A DNA stretch of 11,437 bases. Origin: Candidatus Coatesiibacteriota bacterium. Lineage in GTDB: Bacteria; RBG-13-66-14. Positions 1-6,565 of the stretch are shown here, piece after piece. The notes under the pieces were generated by a model. The model did not search any database. It saw only the letters and a list, made by a program, of their open reading frames with translations, and was not told the DNA's origin. The position numbers were made by a program, and so were the translations under genes. Each line of letters opens with the position of its first letter. The stretch's first letter is position 1. Location: NCBI GenBank assembly GCA_014728185.1, contig WJMB01000142.1:1-11437 (forward strand), written 5' to 3'.

Positions 1-81
1 GCCATGTCAGTTTGCTAACGATAGTATATGTCAATAAGCAGCCACCTGTGAACCTGGATGCGGCACGGCCGCACCCGGGCC
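1..81. other. Left edge upstream of selD, no gene seen
   Basis: No open reading frame with coding character is visible here. Positions 59-73 can form a 6-bp hairpin (TGCGGC, loop ACG, GCCGCA) immediately upstream of the selD -35 element. It has no following T run, so it is a poor terminator; it could be a remnant of an upstream gene end or a protein-binding site. Positions 20-40 weakly resemble the core of the dispersed repeat described at 5948, 6197 and 9011, but the match is too short to annotate. Confidence 0.4.
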
Positions 82-110
82 TTGCCACGCCTTACGATAC
101 GGAGTATAAT
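82..110 (+). promoter_or_regulatory. Near-consensus housekeeping promoter of selD
   Basis: A -35 element TTGCCA (82-87, five of six consensus bases) and a perfect -10 element TATAAT (105-110) are separated by 17 nt, the optimal spacing for a housekeeping sigma factor. Transcription should start about 7 nt after the -10, at about position 117-118, which is the A of the selD ATG or the base before it. The GGAG at 101-104 that might pass for an SD therefore lies upstream of the expected transcript start. This predicts a leaderless selD mRNA. The promoter is seen in sequence; the leaderless reading is inference. Confidence 0.7.
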
Positions 111-117
111 CCTGGCC

Positions 118-1200
118 ATGGCAGACTCCAAAGATAAGAACCGGGACGGACGCGAGGAGCTCAAGCGGCTCACCGTCAGCGTCGCCTGCGCGGGGTGAGC
201 CGGCAAGCTGGGCCCCGCGGCCCTGCGGCAGGTGCTGGACGCCCTGCCCCCCGTTAACGACGAACGCCTGCTCTCGCCGGTCCACCACGCCGACGACGCA
301 GGTGCCGTGCGCCTGGGCGACGGTCGGGTGCTGTTGGCGACCACGGACTTCTTCACCCCGGTGGTCGACGACCCCCGGGCCTACGGGCGCATCGCCGCCG
401 CCAACGCCCTCTCCGACATCTACGCCATGGGCGCCAAACCCCTGGGGGCGCTCAACATCGCCTGCTACCCGGACCGCGACTTCCCCCTCGAGTACCTGAT
501 CGAGGTCCTCCAGGGCGGCCAGGAGAAGATGGCCGAGGCCGGTGTGGTGCTTCTGGGCGGCCACACCGTCACCGACCAGGAGTTCAAGTACGGCCTGGCG
601 GCCTTCGCCATCCACCCCGAAGGCGAGCTCTGGGAGAACAGCGGCGCCCGCCCCGGCGACTTCATCGCAATCACCAAACCCCTGGGAACGGGTATCCTGG
701 CCACCGCGCTCAAGGCCGACGAGTTGTCCGCCGAAGGTCTTGAGTTGTTGACGAGCAACGCCGAGAAACTAAACGGCTACGCCGCCGATATCGCCCGCGC
801 CTTCAAGCCCCACGCCTGCACCGACGTCACCGGCTTCGGCCTGGCCGGTCACGCCGCCGAGGTGGCCCGCAACTCCGCCGTTCGCCTGGTATTCGATCTC
901 GACCACCTGCCCGTGATCAGCGACGAGGTCTTCGTTCAAGCCGAGGAGGGCCTCAAGCCGGGGGGGCTGTTCAAGAACCTCAAGGCCTACGCCGACTTCG
1001 TCAGCCTCGCTCCGGAGCGCGATGCCGAGGCCGACAAGCAGCTCATCCACCTGGCCCACGATCCCCAGACCTCGGGCGGCCTGCTGTTCTTCGACGACGC
1101 CGACAAGTGGGCGGACTACAAGGCCGCCTTCGTCGAGGCCGGACACTTCATCGCCCGCGTCGGCCGGGTGGAGGAGGGCGAGGGGATTAAGCTATGCTAG
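118..1200 (+). CDS. selD: Selenide, water dikinase (selenophosphate synthetase), selenocysteine-containing
   Basis: Makes selenophosphate from selenide and ATP in the cytosol; this is the selenium donor for Sec-tRNA synthesis and for selenouridine in tRNA. The reading frame from ATG 118 runs through an in-frame TGA at 196-198 (codon 27) to TAG at 1198-1200, giving 360 residues, close to the usual 340-350. The TGA lies three residues before a conserved lysine (G-U-A-G-K, residues 26-30), exactly where E. coli SelD has catalytic Cys17 before Lys20, so it is read as Sec. Other SelD marks: DFFTPVVDDP and the following ANALSDIYAMG segment (PurM-like N-domain), GGHTVTD, CTDVTGFGLAGHA and DPQTSGGLL. 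Calling the gene from GTG 232 would remove the whole active-site segment. The last codons overlap the next gene by 7 nt. selA, selB and selC are not in this window but must exist if the UGA is decoded. Identification is very secure; Sec decoding is well supported. Confidence 0.95.
196..223 (+). promoter_or_regulatory. UGA selenocysteine codon with downstream SECIS-like hairpin
   Basis: The UGA at 196-198 is followed by a perfect 5-bp GC stem: GGGCC (210-214), loop CCGC (215-218), GGCCC (219-223). A further C-G pair is possible below a T-T mismatch. The loop begins 17 nt after the UGA, in the distance range of bacterial SECIS elements, which sit inside the coding region directly behind the Sec codon and bind SelB. 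The loop is small, with its G third rather than first or second, so the fold is plausible, not proven. Confidence 0.6.
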
Positions 1201-1886
1201 TAATTTCAGGATATATTGTAGGGCTAATAAGCCTGACAATTGGCGCATTATCCCTATTCAAAGAAATATGTATCAGTTGGTTCTATATAATCCTCGTGTT
1301 AAATGTATTTCTTACTGTATTTGTAATAGTAAAAAGCCGACGTGATCAAATTCGACTTAATGCGGCTTTACGAATAGGTCTTGAATGGATACGTAAGCTA
1401 TATGATACAGATGACAGTGATGCGATAAGAGTTTCATACTTCAAGATAAGATGCAACTCGCTTAATAATATTGCCAGAGCACCTTTAGGGACAGAATTAA
1501 CCCCTGTACGCTTTAAAAGAGGGGAAGGTTTTGCGGGCCTTTTATGGCAACAGTTTGTATACAATTCCAATAGTAATTATATTCGATCAAGCAATCTGCC
1601 TGCAGTAAAAGATGGATTATCTGAATTAATACGTTTATTACATAAAAAAGGTGTTATACTAGATGAGAAAAAGGTATTAAGGTTTAAGCGTGATATACGA
1701 TCGTATTTATTAATAGCAGCAGTACACCCTGTTAATAATCATTTAATTGGGATAGTTTCTCTTGACTCAAAAGAACCTAATACATTTCAGGACAATGAAC
1801 TATTAAAAGAAACCCAGGGAATTGTTGACAAAATTGGAAAAATTCTCTATGATAAACGTGTTGTGCCTAAAAGACGGGAGGGTTGA
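1194..1886 (+). CDS. Two-helix membrane protein with cytosolic GAF-like domain, AT-rich, probably acquired
   Basis: A 230-residue protein I cannot assign to a named family. Residues 2-22 and 28-46 are two hydrophobic helices with a short polar turn; the second is followed by KSRR, so both ends should face the cytosol. Residues about 60-225 look like a GAF sensor domain: FKRGEGFAGLLW near 105-116, RSYLLIAAVHPV, then GIVSLDS and TFQDNELLKE, with a closing helix. No output domain (kinase, cyclase, nuclease) is present. The ATG overlaps the end of selD by 7 nt; the SD-like AGGGG at 1181-1185, 8 nt before it, lies inside selD. Its TGA shares one base with the ATG of the next gene. Base composition differs sharply from the neighbours: 22 of 60 bases are G or C in 1201-1260 and 14 of 60 in 1621-1680, against 40 of 60 in selD (961-1020). 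This points to horizontal transfer. Any role beyond membrane-anchored ligand sensing is unknown. Confidence 0.8.
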   Translation: MLVISGYIVGLISLTIGALSLFKEICISWFYIILVLNVFLTVFVIVKSRRDQIRLNAALRIGLEWIRKLYDTDDSDAIRVSYFKIRCNSLNNIARAPLGTELTPVRFKRGEGFAGLLWQQFVYNSNSNYIRSSNLPAVKDGLSELIRLLHKKGVILDEKKVLRFKRDIRSYLLIAAVHPVNNHLIGIVSLDSKEPNTFQDNELLKETQGIVDKIGKILYDKRVVPKRREG

Positions 1887-2044
1887 TGAAAATGCCTGGC
1901 GACGGCGAGATCAAAATCCACGTGAAAGTCACAGGGCCCGATGGAGCGACGATCGAACTGGGCCACGTTTCGGGTAAAACAACCACTTCTGAGCCGAAAA
2001 AAGAGAGTATTGTCCAACAAATGGCAGCAAAGGTAGCTGACTGA
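1886..2044 (+). CDS. Small protein of 52 residues, coupled to the GAF gene
   Basis: ATG 1886 overlaps the TGA of the GAF gene by one base (TGATG), and an excellent SD sequence, GGGAGG (1876-1881), sits 4-5 nt before it. Both argue for translational coupling and for a real gene despite its size. The frame is open for 52 codons to TGA 2042-2044. The protein starts MKMPGDGEIKIHVKVTGPDG: alternating hydrophobic residues (IKIHVKV) around a glycine-rich turn suggest a beta hairpin, followed by a polar linker (KTTTSEPKKES) and a short C-terminal helix (IVQQMAAKVAD). There is no signal peptide or membrane helix and no family I recognise. Its G+C is between that of the AT-rich gene and the rest of the window. 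It may be a binding partner or regulator of the GAF protein; that is inference from gene order only. Confidence 0.7.
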   Translation: MKMPGDGEIKIHVKVTGPDGATIELGHVSGKTTTSEPKKESIVQQMAAKVAD

Positions 2045-2189
2045 ACCTTTTCGTATTGGTCATACTGAGTTTAAAGCACCATCGGCACCATTCGAGGCGC
2101 CGACCCCAAGCCCGGCAAGCCCTAGCCGTCCATACCAGCGCTCAAGCGGATAAACACCGCCGAAACTACCTGAACAACGGCTATTCAAA

Positions 2190-2219
2190 ACGGACCGCCC
2201 CGGGGCGGCCCGTTTTTTT
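2190..2219 (+). terminator. Strong intrinsic terminator of the selD operon, weakly bidirectional
   Basis: A 10-bp hairpin with one A-C mismatch (2190-2199 with 2204-2213, loop CCGG at 2200-2203) is followed by a run of seven T (2213-2219). It ends the + strand operon 146 nt after the small-protein stop. On the opposite strand the same hairpin is followed by four T (complement of 2187-2190), so it may also end the - strand transcript whose last gene stops at 2251. Positions 2045-2189 show no gene. Confidence 0.9.
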
Positions 2220-2250
2220 AGAGGTCCGGATGAACACCCCCCCGGTGGGT

Positions 2251-3612
2251 TTACAGCAGCGGCGGGGCCTTCAGCGGGGAGATCAGCACCTTGCCGTCGC
2301 GGCGGGTGGGACCCCAGAAGATGCCCAGGGCGAAGTGGCGTTCCAGGTAGCTGTTCTCGACGAGCTCGCGCAGGCTCTCCTCGCCGTCGAGCTCCAGGTA
2401 GCCCTCATCCTCGAAGGCGGCGCCGGGGATGCCCCGGTAGTAGGGCGTCTCGCCGACAGGGGTCTTCTCAACGTCGGCGGGGGAGCCGGGGCGCACGGCG
2501 GTGACCAGCAACCCGGCGGCGGTCGGCTCGACGTGGAGGCCGAGCTGGAACTGCAGGGCGTCGCGCGGGGCCGGGCGCGGGTCCTCGGGCAGGGTTCCCA
2601 CCGTCAGTGCAACCTCCCGCGGACCGCTTTCATCCTCCAAGGTCAGGGTGACGGCGGCACCGAAGCCCCGGGCGGCGAGGAGTCCGCGGGCCTGGTCCAG
2701 GCCGGTGACCGCTTCGCCGTCAATTGCGGTCAGGCGTTCACCGCGCCCGATACCGGCGGCGGCCGCCGGGGAGCCGGGGATGGTGAACCAGACGACGGGG
2801 GCCTCCCCGGCGGGCTCCAGCAGGGCCAGGCCAAGCCAGGGGCGTTCGTAACGGCCGTCGTCGGCCAGCTCGGCGGCCGTCTCGGCGAGCAGCTCGACGG
2901 GAACGGCCAGGGCTCGGCCGCGCTCCAGCATCGCCCCGGGGCGGATCGTGATCATCCCTAACACGGTCCCGGCCTCGTCGATGAGCAGTCCGCCGTCGTA
3001 GCGACCCTCCACATCGGCGTCGAAGAGCAGGGAGCGCTCGATGAGCAGCAGGCCGCTGCGCTGGCGGCTGTCGGTGCTGATCACACCGGGGGCCGCCGTC
3101 AGCAGACCGCGCGGCGTCAGGGTCAGGGCGGTCACCGGGTCACCGGTTTCGAGGGATGCCCCGGGGTCCGGCGGCGCCAGCTCCACGTGGGGCGGGGGAT
3201 CGGCGATGCGCAGCAGAGCGATCCCCGTGGCGGAGTCCACACCGGCGAGCTCGGCCTGGCGCTCCGTGCCGTCGGCCAGGCGGACCCAGAACTCCTCGCC
3301 GCCCTCGACGACCCGACTCGTGGTCAGCACCGAACCGGCGGCGTCGATGACGAAGCCGGCGCCGCGATAGCGCGGCGTTTCGATCAGGGTCAGCCCGGGG
3401 CTGTGGTCGGGCAGACGAACGCTGTACTCGGCGTCGCTGCCCACGGCGACCAGGGCGGCGCGGGCGGTCAGCAGCTCTTCGCGCCCGGCCAGCAGTGCGC
3501 CGCAGGTGGGACAGAAGGCCTCGTCGCCGACGGTCTCGGCGCCGCACTCCGGGCAGAGGGCGGTCGCGGCGACCGCCCCCAGCACCAGGAGAATCAGGGT
3601 CTGACGCATCAT
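2251..3612 (-). CDS. Secreted HtrA-like pseudoprotease with zinc ribbon and two PDZ domains
   Basis: A 453-residue exported protein from ATG 3612; GTG 3621 is an alternative adding three residues. A signal peptide (about residues 2-19, AXA-like cleavage at ATA) leads straight into a zinc ribbon with two CxxC pairs (Cys20, 23, 34, 37). A trypsin-fold domain follows (about 75-250), then PDZ1 (about 258-342) and a second PDZ-like domain (about 352-430). The fold matches HtrA/DegP, but all three catalytic positions are changed. The segment matching the usual NHVV reads TTSRVVEG (Arg100 for His). The one matching TDLAVL reads TGIALL (Gly130 for Asp). The one matching GNSGGPL reads RYDGGLL (Asp206 for Ser). 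It is therefore probably not a protease. It starts 2 nt after the stop of the S41 peptidase gene, so the two should be co-expressed, and it may present substrates to that peptidase. Family is well supported; loss of activity is inferred from alignment by eye. Confidence 0.88.
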   Translation of the reverse strand: MMRQTLILLVLGAVAATALCPECGAETVGDEAFCPTCGALLAGREELLTARAALVAVGSDAEYSVRLPDHSPGLTLIETPRYRGAGFVIDAAGSVLTTSRVVEGGEEFWVRLADGTERQAELAGVDSATGIALLRIADPPPHVELAPPDPGASLETGDPVTALTLTPRGLLTAAPGVISTDSRQRSGLLLIERSLLFDADVEGRYDGGLLIDEAGTVLGMITIRPGAMLERGRALAVPVELLAETAAELADDGRYERPWLGLALLEPAGEAPVVWFTIPGSPAAAAGIGRGERLTAIDGEAVTGLDQARGLLAARGFGAAVTLTLEDESGPREVALTVGTLPEDPRPAPRDALQFQLGLHVEPTAAGLLVTAVRPGSPADVEKTPVGETPYYRGIPGAAFEDEGYLELDGEESLRELVENSYLERHFALGIFWGPTRRDGKVLISPLKAPPLL

Positions 3613-3614
3613 CC

Positions 3615-5183
3615 CTACCACAGGCGCCGCCGCTGGTTCTCGCGCTCCTCGGCCAGTTCGGCCAGCTTGTCGATGGTGCGCTCCTCGGCCTCGGCCAGGG
3701 CCTGCTCATCCTCCATCAGGCGGATGACCTCGTCGATCCACTTGTCGTTGGCGATGCGGTAGCGACGGGCCAGGCTGGGACCGTCGACGCCGCCCTCCTG
3801 GGTGATCAGTTGGGCGGTCAGGGCGATGCGCAACTGCTCAAGGGTTTCGCCCTCGACCTCGCCCGGGGTGTAATCGAAGGGGTCCTCCTGTTCCTCCATG
3901 AAGGCGATGATCAGCTCGGCCAGGGTCGCGTCGTCGAGGGCCTCGAAGTCGTCGCGGGACTCGCCCTCGCCGTGCTCCAGGCGGAACTCCGTGGTCAGTT
4001 GGCGATGATAGCCGGCGGCGATGAAGCGCGAGGCGAAGGCCGTGTAGAAGTTGGGTTCCAGGTAGACGTGGGGGTCGATGCCGATCTCGTCGATGCAGAC
4101 ACCGTCCGGGGTGTAGTAGCGAGCAATGGTCAGCTTGACAGCCCGGTCCTCGGCGCCGCCGGTGCTGATGCGGTCCAGCGGGTAGACCTGCTGCACCGAG
4201 CCCTTGCCGAAGCTGGTGACCCCGAAGACCACGGCGCGGTCCCAGGCCCTGAGCGCTCCGGTGAGGATCTCCGAGGCCGAGGCCGAACCGTTGTTGATCA
4301 CCAGGGCCACGGGCACGCGGACCTTGTAACCGCCGTCGGTGGTGCGGAACTCGGTATGGGTGGCCTCGGCGTTGCGGCCCTCGGTGTAGACGATCAGCTC
4401 GCCGGTGCCCGACGAGAACATCTCGCTGACCGACGCCGCGGCGTTGAGCGTGCCACCGGGGTTGTCGCGCAGGTCCAGGATCAGCCACTCCATCCCCTCA
4501 TCCAGGAGCTGCCGCACGGCCAGCTCCAGCTCGGAGTCGGTGTCCTCGCTGAAGTCGCTGATGCGGACGTAGCCCACCCCCGGGGAGGTGATGAAGTGAT
4601 CGGGGACGCTGTCGACCTCGACCTCGGCCCGGGTCAGGGTGACCGCGATGGTGCCGGGGACGCCGGCGCGGGCGATCGTCAAGGTGACCTCGGAGCCGGG
4701 CTCGCCGCGCATCATGTCCACGGACTCGTTGATCGTCAGCTCGTAGGTGCTCACACCGTCGATCTCCAGGATCTTGTCGCCGGGCAGCAGTCCGGCCTCC
4801 GAGGCCGGGGTGCCGTCGAAGGGCGACATCACCGTCAGCGTGTTGTCCTCGGTGGTGATCTGCACCTGCATCCCCAGGCCGCCGAACTTGCCCGTGGTGC
4901 GCAGGTTCAGGTTCTCGTAGTCCGCCGTCTCCAGCATGCTGGAGTGCGGGTCCAGGGTCCCCAGCATCCCGCTGATCGCGCCGTAGATCAACTCGTCCAG
5001 CGGGCGGTCCTCGACGTACTCGTCCTTGATCAGCCGCAGCACGTTGTTGAAGGTGGTCAGCAGTTGGTAGGCGTTGGCCTCGCCGGTGTCGGCCAGCACG
5101 ACCTCGGTGGCGTTGAGGCTCAGCCAGACCCCGCCGGCGACCAACACGCCCAGGGCCACGGCGGTGACGATTCCTTTGCGCAT
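3615..5183 (-). CDS. ctpA: S41 family C-terminal processing peptidase (CtpA/Prc type)
   Basis: An exported serine protease of 522 residues that should trim or degrade envelope proteins from their C-termini. ATG 5183 is chosen because AGGGAG (5190-5195) stands 6 nt before it; the longer TTG start at 5204 has no such site. Residues 1-30 form an uncleaved or cleaved signal/anchor helix. A helical N-part with LDPHSSML follows, then a PDZ domain (about 95-180, with GLLPGDKILEIDG), then the S41 catalytic core with DLRDNPGG, NNGSASASE and SFGKGSVQ. The Ser/Lys dyad is intact: Ser302 in the SASAS stretch and Lys327, 25 residues apart as in plant CtpA (D1 protease) and Prc. After the core comes an acidic helical tail of about 140 residues ending in arginines. 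The gene lies between an M23 gene upstream (105-nt gap) and the HtrA-like gene downstream, an order recalling the envC-ctpA pair of proteobacteria. Confidence 0.93.
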   Translation of the reverse strand: MRKGIVTAVALGVLVAGGVWLSLNATEVVLADTGEANAYQLLTTFNNVLRLIKDEYVEDRPLDELIYGAISGMLGTLDPHSSMLETADYENLNLRTTGKFGGLGMQVQITTEDNTLTVMSPFDGTPASEAGLLPGDKILEIDGVSTYELTINESVDMMRGEPGSEVTLTIARAGVPGTIAVTLTRAEVEVDSVPDHFITSPGVGYVRISDFSEDTDSELELAVRQLLDEGMEWLILDLRDNPGGTLNAAASVSEMFSSGTGELIVYTEGRNAEATHTEFRTTDGGYKVRVPVALVINNGSASASEILTGALRAWDRAVVFGVTSFGKGSVQQVYPLDRISTGGAEDRAVKLTIARYYTPDGVCIDEIGIDPHVYLEPNFYTAFASRFIAAGYHRQLTTEFRLEHGEGESRDDFEALDDATLAELIIAFMEEQEDPFDYTPGEVEGETLEQLRIALTAQLITQEGGVDGPSLARRYRIANDKWIDEVIRLMEDEQALAEAEERTIDKLAELAEERENQRRRLW

Positions 5184-5288
5184 GATGAACTCCCTGCGGC
5201 TCAAGTTGTCAGTAACGGTCGGCGCCCCGACGGGCCGCGGACCGGCTTGTCACGTTTCTCCAGTAATAGCACAAACGGCGCCCTTTAT

Positions 5289-5762
5289 CTACGGCTCCGA
5301 CCCCGGCTCGGGTTCCGGCGGCAGATACGCCAGCGGGTTCACGTTCAACCCGCCGCGCCGCAACTCGAAGTGGCAGGCGTACTCCCCCGTCACCGAGCTT
5401 TGCCCCACCTGGGCGATAATCTGTCCCGTCTCGACTACCTCGCCCTCCTCCACCCGCACCCGGAACAGATGGCCGTAGTAGGTCCAGAGGTAATCGTCGT
5501 GCTCGATGATCACCAGCTCGTCGTAGGGCGGCAGAGTGCCGATGAAGACCACCGTCCCCGCCGCGGCCGCGCGGACCACGTCGGCCGGGGCGGCCTCGAT
5601 GTCGATACCCGGATGCAGCGCCGGGCCGAGCAGCGGGTCCTCGTATTCGGCGAAGGCCAACGAGACCTCGCCGTTCACCGGCCATTGGAACTCTGGGATG
5701 CCGGTAGCCCCGGCGACGACAGCCGTGAGCGTCAGGAGCGGGACGAGCGGTTGCCTGAACAC
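5289..5762 (-). CDS. Short exported LytM/M23 domain protein, partly degenerate (EnvC-like position)
   Basis: A 157-residue exported protein of the M23 metallopeptidase fold, which cuts or binds peptidoglycan peptides. GTG 5762 is chosen because GGAG (5768-5771) lies 5 nt before it and a signal peptide starts at once (residues 1-20, MFRQPLVPLLTLTAVVAGAT); an open frame continues to 5930 but crosses the promoter. The M23 domain is nearly the whole mature protein. Seen motifs: HPGID (His50, Asp54, zinc ligands), YGHL (His98), and TGEYACHFELR, where His131 keeps the last zinc ligand. The first His of the usual HxH pair is Ala129, so catalysis is doubtful. There is no coiled coil, unlike EnvC. It lies 105 nt upstream of the S41 peptidase gene. 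In the proteobacterial envC-ctpA pair the LytM protein is an inactive amidase activator, and the same role is possible here. Confidence 0.85.
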   Translation of the reverse strand: MFRQPLVPLLTLTAVVAGATGIPEFQWPVNGEVSLAFAEYEDPLLGPALHPGIDIEAAPADVVRAAAAGTVVFIGTLPPYDELVIIEHDDYLWTYYGHLFRVRVEEGEVVETGQIIAQVGQSSVTGEYACHFELRRGGLNVNPLAYLPPEPEPGSEP

Positions 5763-5793
5763 GGCCACTCCGTGGGTTGATAACGACACGACA

Positions 5794-5823
5794 AGTATAG
5801 CCGCCCGGACGGGCGGCTGCCAA
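5794..5823 (-). promoter_or_regulatory. Promoter of the M23 operon with an 18-bp palindrome as spacer
   Basis: On the - strand, TTGGCA (complement of 5818-5823) and TATACT (complement of 5794-5799) are each five of six consensus bases and lie 18 nt apart. The 18-nt spacer (5800-5817) is itself a perfect inverted repeat, GCCGCCCG-TC-CGGGCGGC. A start near 5787 would give a leader of about 25 nt with the SD at 5768-5771. A palindrome filling the spacer is the classic place for a repressor operator or for an activator that reshapes a long spacer. It has no T run after it on either strand, so it is not a good terminator. Confidence 0.6.
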
Positions 5824-5947
5824 GGGGGATCTGTTGCAAGACTGTCGCGCCTACCTACTGCCGGCTGGTGTCGGGCTGATACATTACCCTGGGGATTATC
5901 ACTCGCATCCGGACTGGAATAATATGCCAATGGCTTTTCAGATAATG

Positions 5948-6066
5948 CTCGGATCGTATACCCTGACCGGACCTGATGCTAATTTGATCCTGTTGATAAT
6001 AGAGGTGATGATCATCGGATACCTGCCACAAGACGGACAGCCGACAAGTGGCGGCTTATACGGGCC
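5948..6066 (+). repeat. Dispersed repeat, copy A
   Basis: First of three copies seen. It begins with ATCGTATACCCTG (5953) and carries TGATAATA (5995), CTGCCAC (6023) and AAGTGGCGGCT (6046). Every anchor is exactly 249 nt before its counterpart in copy B, so the two copies align without gaps over about 100 nt. This copy is the most diverged at its centre. Confidence 0.6.
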
Positions 6067-6196
6067 TGGTCATACGCGAACCCGAATATCAGCACACTTC
6101 GCCTTGACAGCAAATCGCCGCTGACTCCTAAATATCGTTATGTTGTAATAACAAGTAACAAGGGTATGCCAAATGGATGCTTGGCCAAAAAAGTGC

Positions 6197-6315
6197 ATGG
6201 TATCGTATACCCTGTTCGGACCGGGTTTTAAATGAATTTCGCTGGTAATACATGATTTGCAGCAGATGCGTCTGTCACTTATCGGCTGTTAAAAAAGTGG
6301 CAGCTGTAAGGGTTG
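6197..6315 (+). repeat. Dispersed repeat, copy B
   Basis: Anchors are ATCGTATACCCTG (6202), TGGTAATACA (6243), AGCAGATG (6261), CTGTCAC (6272) and AAGTGGCAGCTG (6295). Against copy C (offset 2814 nt) I count 41 of 54 identical positions in 6241-6294 without a gap, then a single-base length difference in the A run. Similarity to copy C seems to continue weakly to about 6400. Confidence 0.65.
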
Positions 6316-6481
6316 TACTAGGAGGATAACTCCTTCTGCCTATTGGCTTGCAGTTAAAGGTCACCCGTTTGCCGCCCGACTCATAACCACCTCAATATCA
6401 TATAAATAGACTGCCCATGATCGTATCGTGGTTTAAGCTGAACGCAACAAAACAGCTAATTCTCGCTCGTGAAGCTCTCTT

Positions 6482-6525
6482 AATCAGCCCTGATTTGGTC
6501 CGAACACGTTCTATGATGCCAAGTG
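6482..6525 (+). repeat. 44-nt direct repeat, first copy
   Basis: Starts AATCAGCCCTGATTTGGTCC and is repeated 84 nt downstream with about 85 per cent identity. Its reverse complement contains GTGTTCGGACC, resembling the start of repeat copy B (CCTGTTCGGACC), so it may be a partial inverted copy of the same family. Confidence 0.55.
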
Positions 6526-6565
6526 CATTTATGTGAAGTGATAATCGGCCCGTCAAGCCGCTCCC

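Noticed and set aside
15..57. Possible fourth copy of the dispersed repeat at the left edge (GATAGTATA, AAGCAG, CCTGTG)
   Set aside because: About 15 of 22 identical positions in one stretch and a needed gap afterwards; too weak and cut by the window edge.
3540..3612. Lipoprotein reading of the HtrA-like signal peptide because a Cys follows the hydrophobic stretch
   Set aside because: The residue before the Cys is Leu, which does not fit a lipobox, and the Cys is the first zinc ribbon ligand.
5184..5288. Separate promoter for the S41 gene in the gap after the M23 gene
   Set aside because: Only weak -10-like matches (for example TGCTATTAC on the - strand) without a convincing -35; read-through from the M23 promoter is simpler.
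3495..5780. 761-codon open frame on the + strand, with similar long + frames at 2056-2961 and 7506-8888
   Set aside because: They lie antisense to clearly conserved - strand genes (S41, M23, HtrA-like, MEMO1), have low-complexity Gly/Arg/Ala/Asp-rich translations and no motifs. GC-rich genes commonly leave the opposite strand open.
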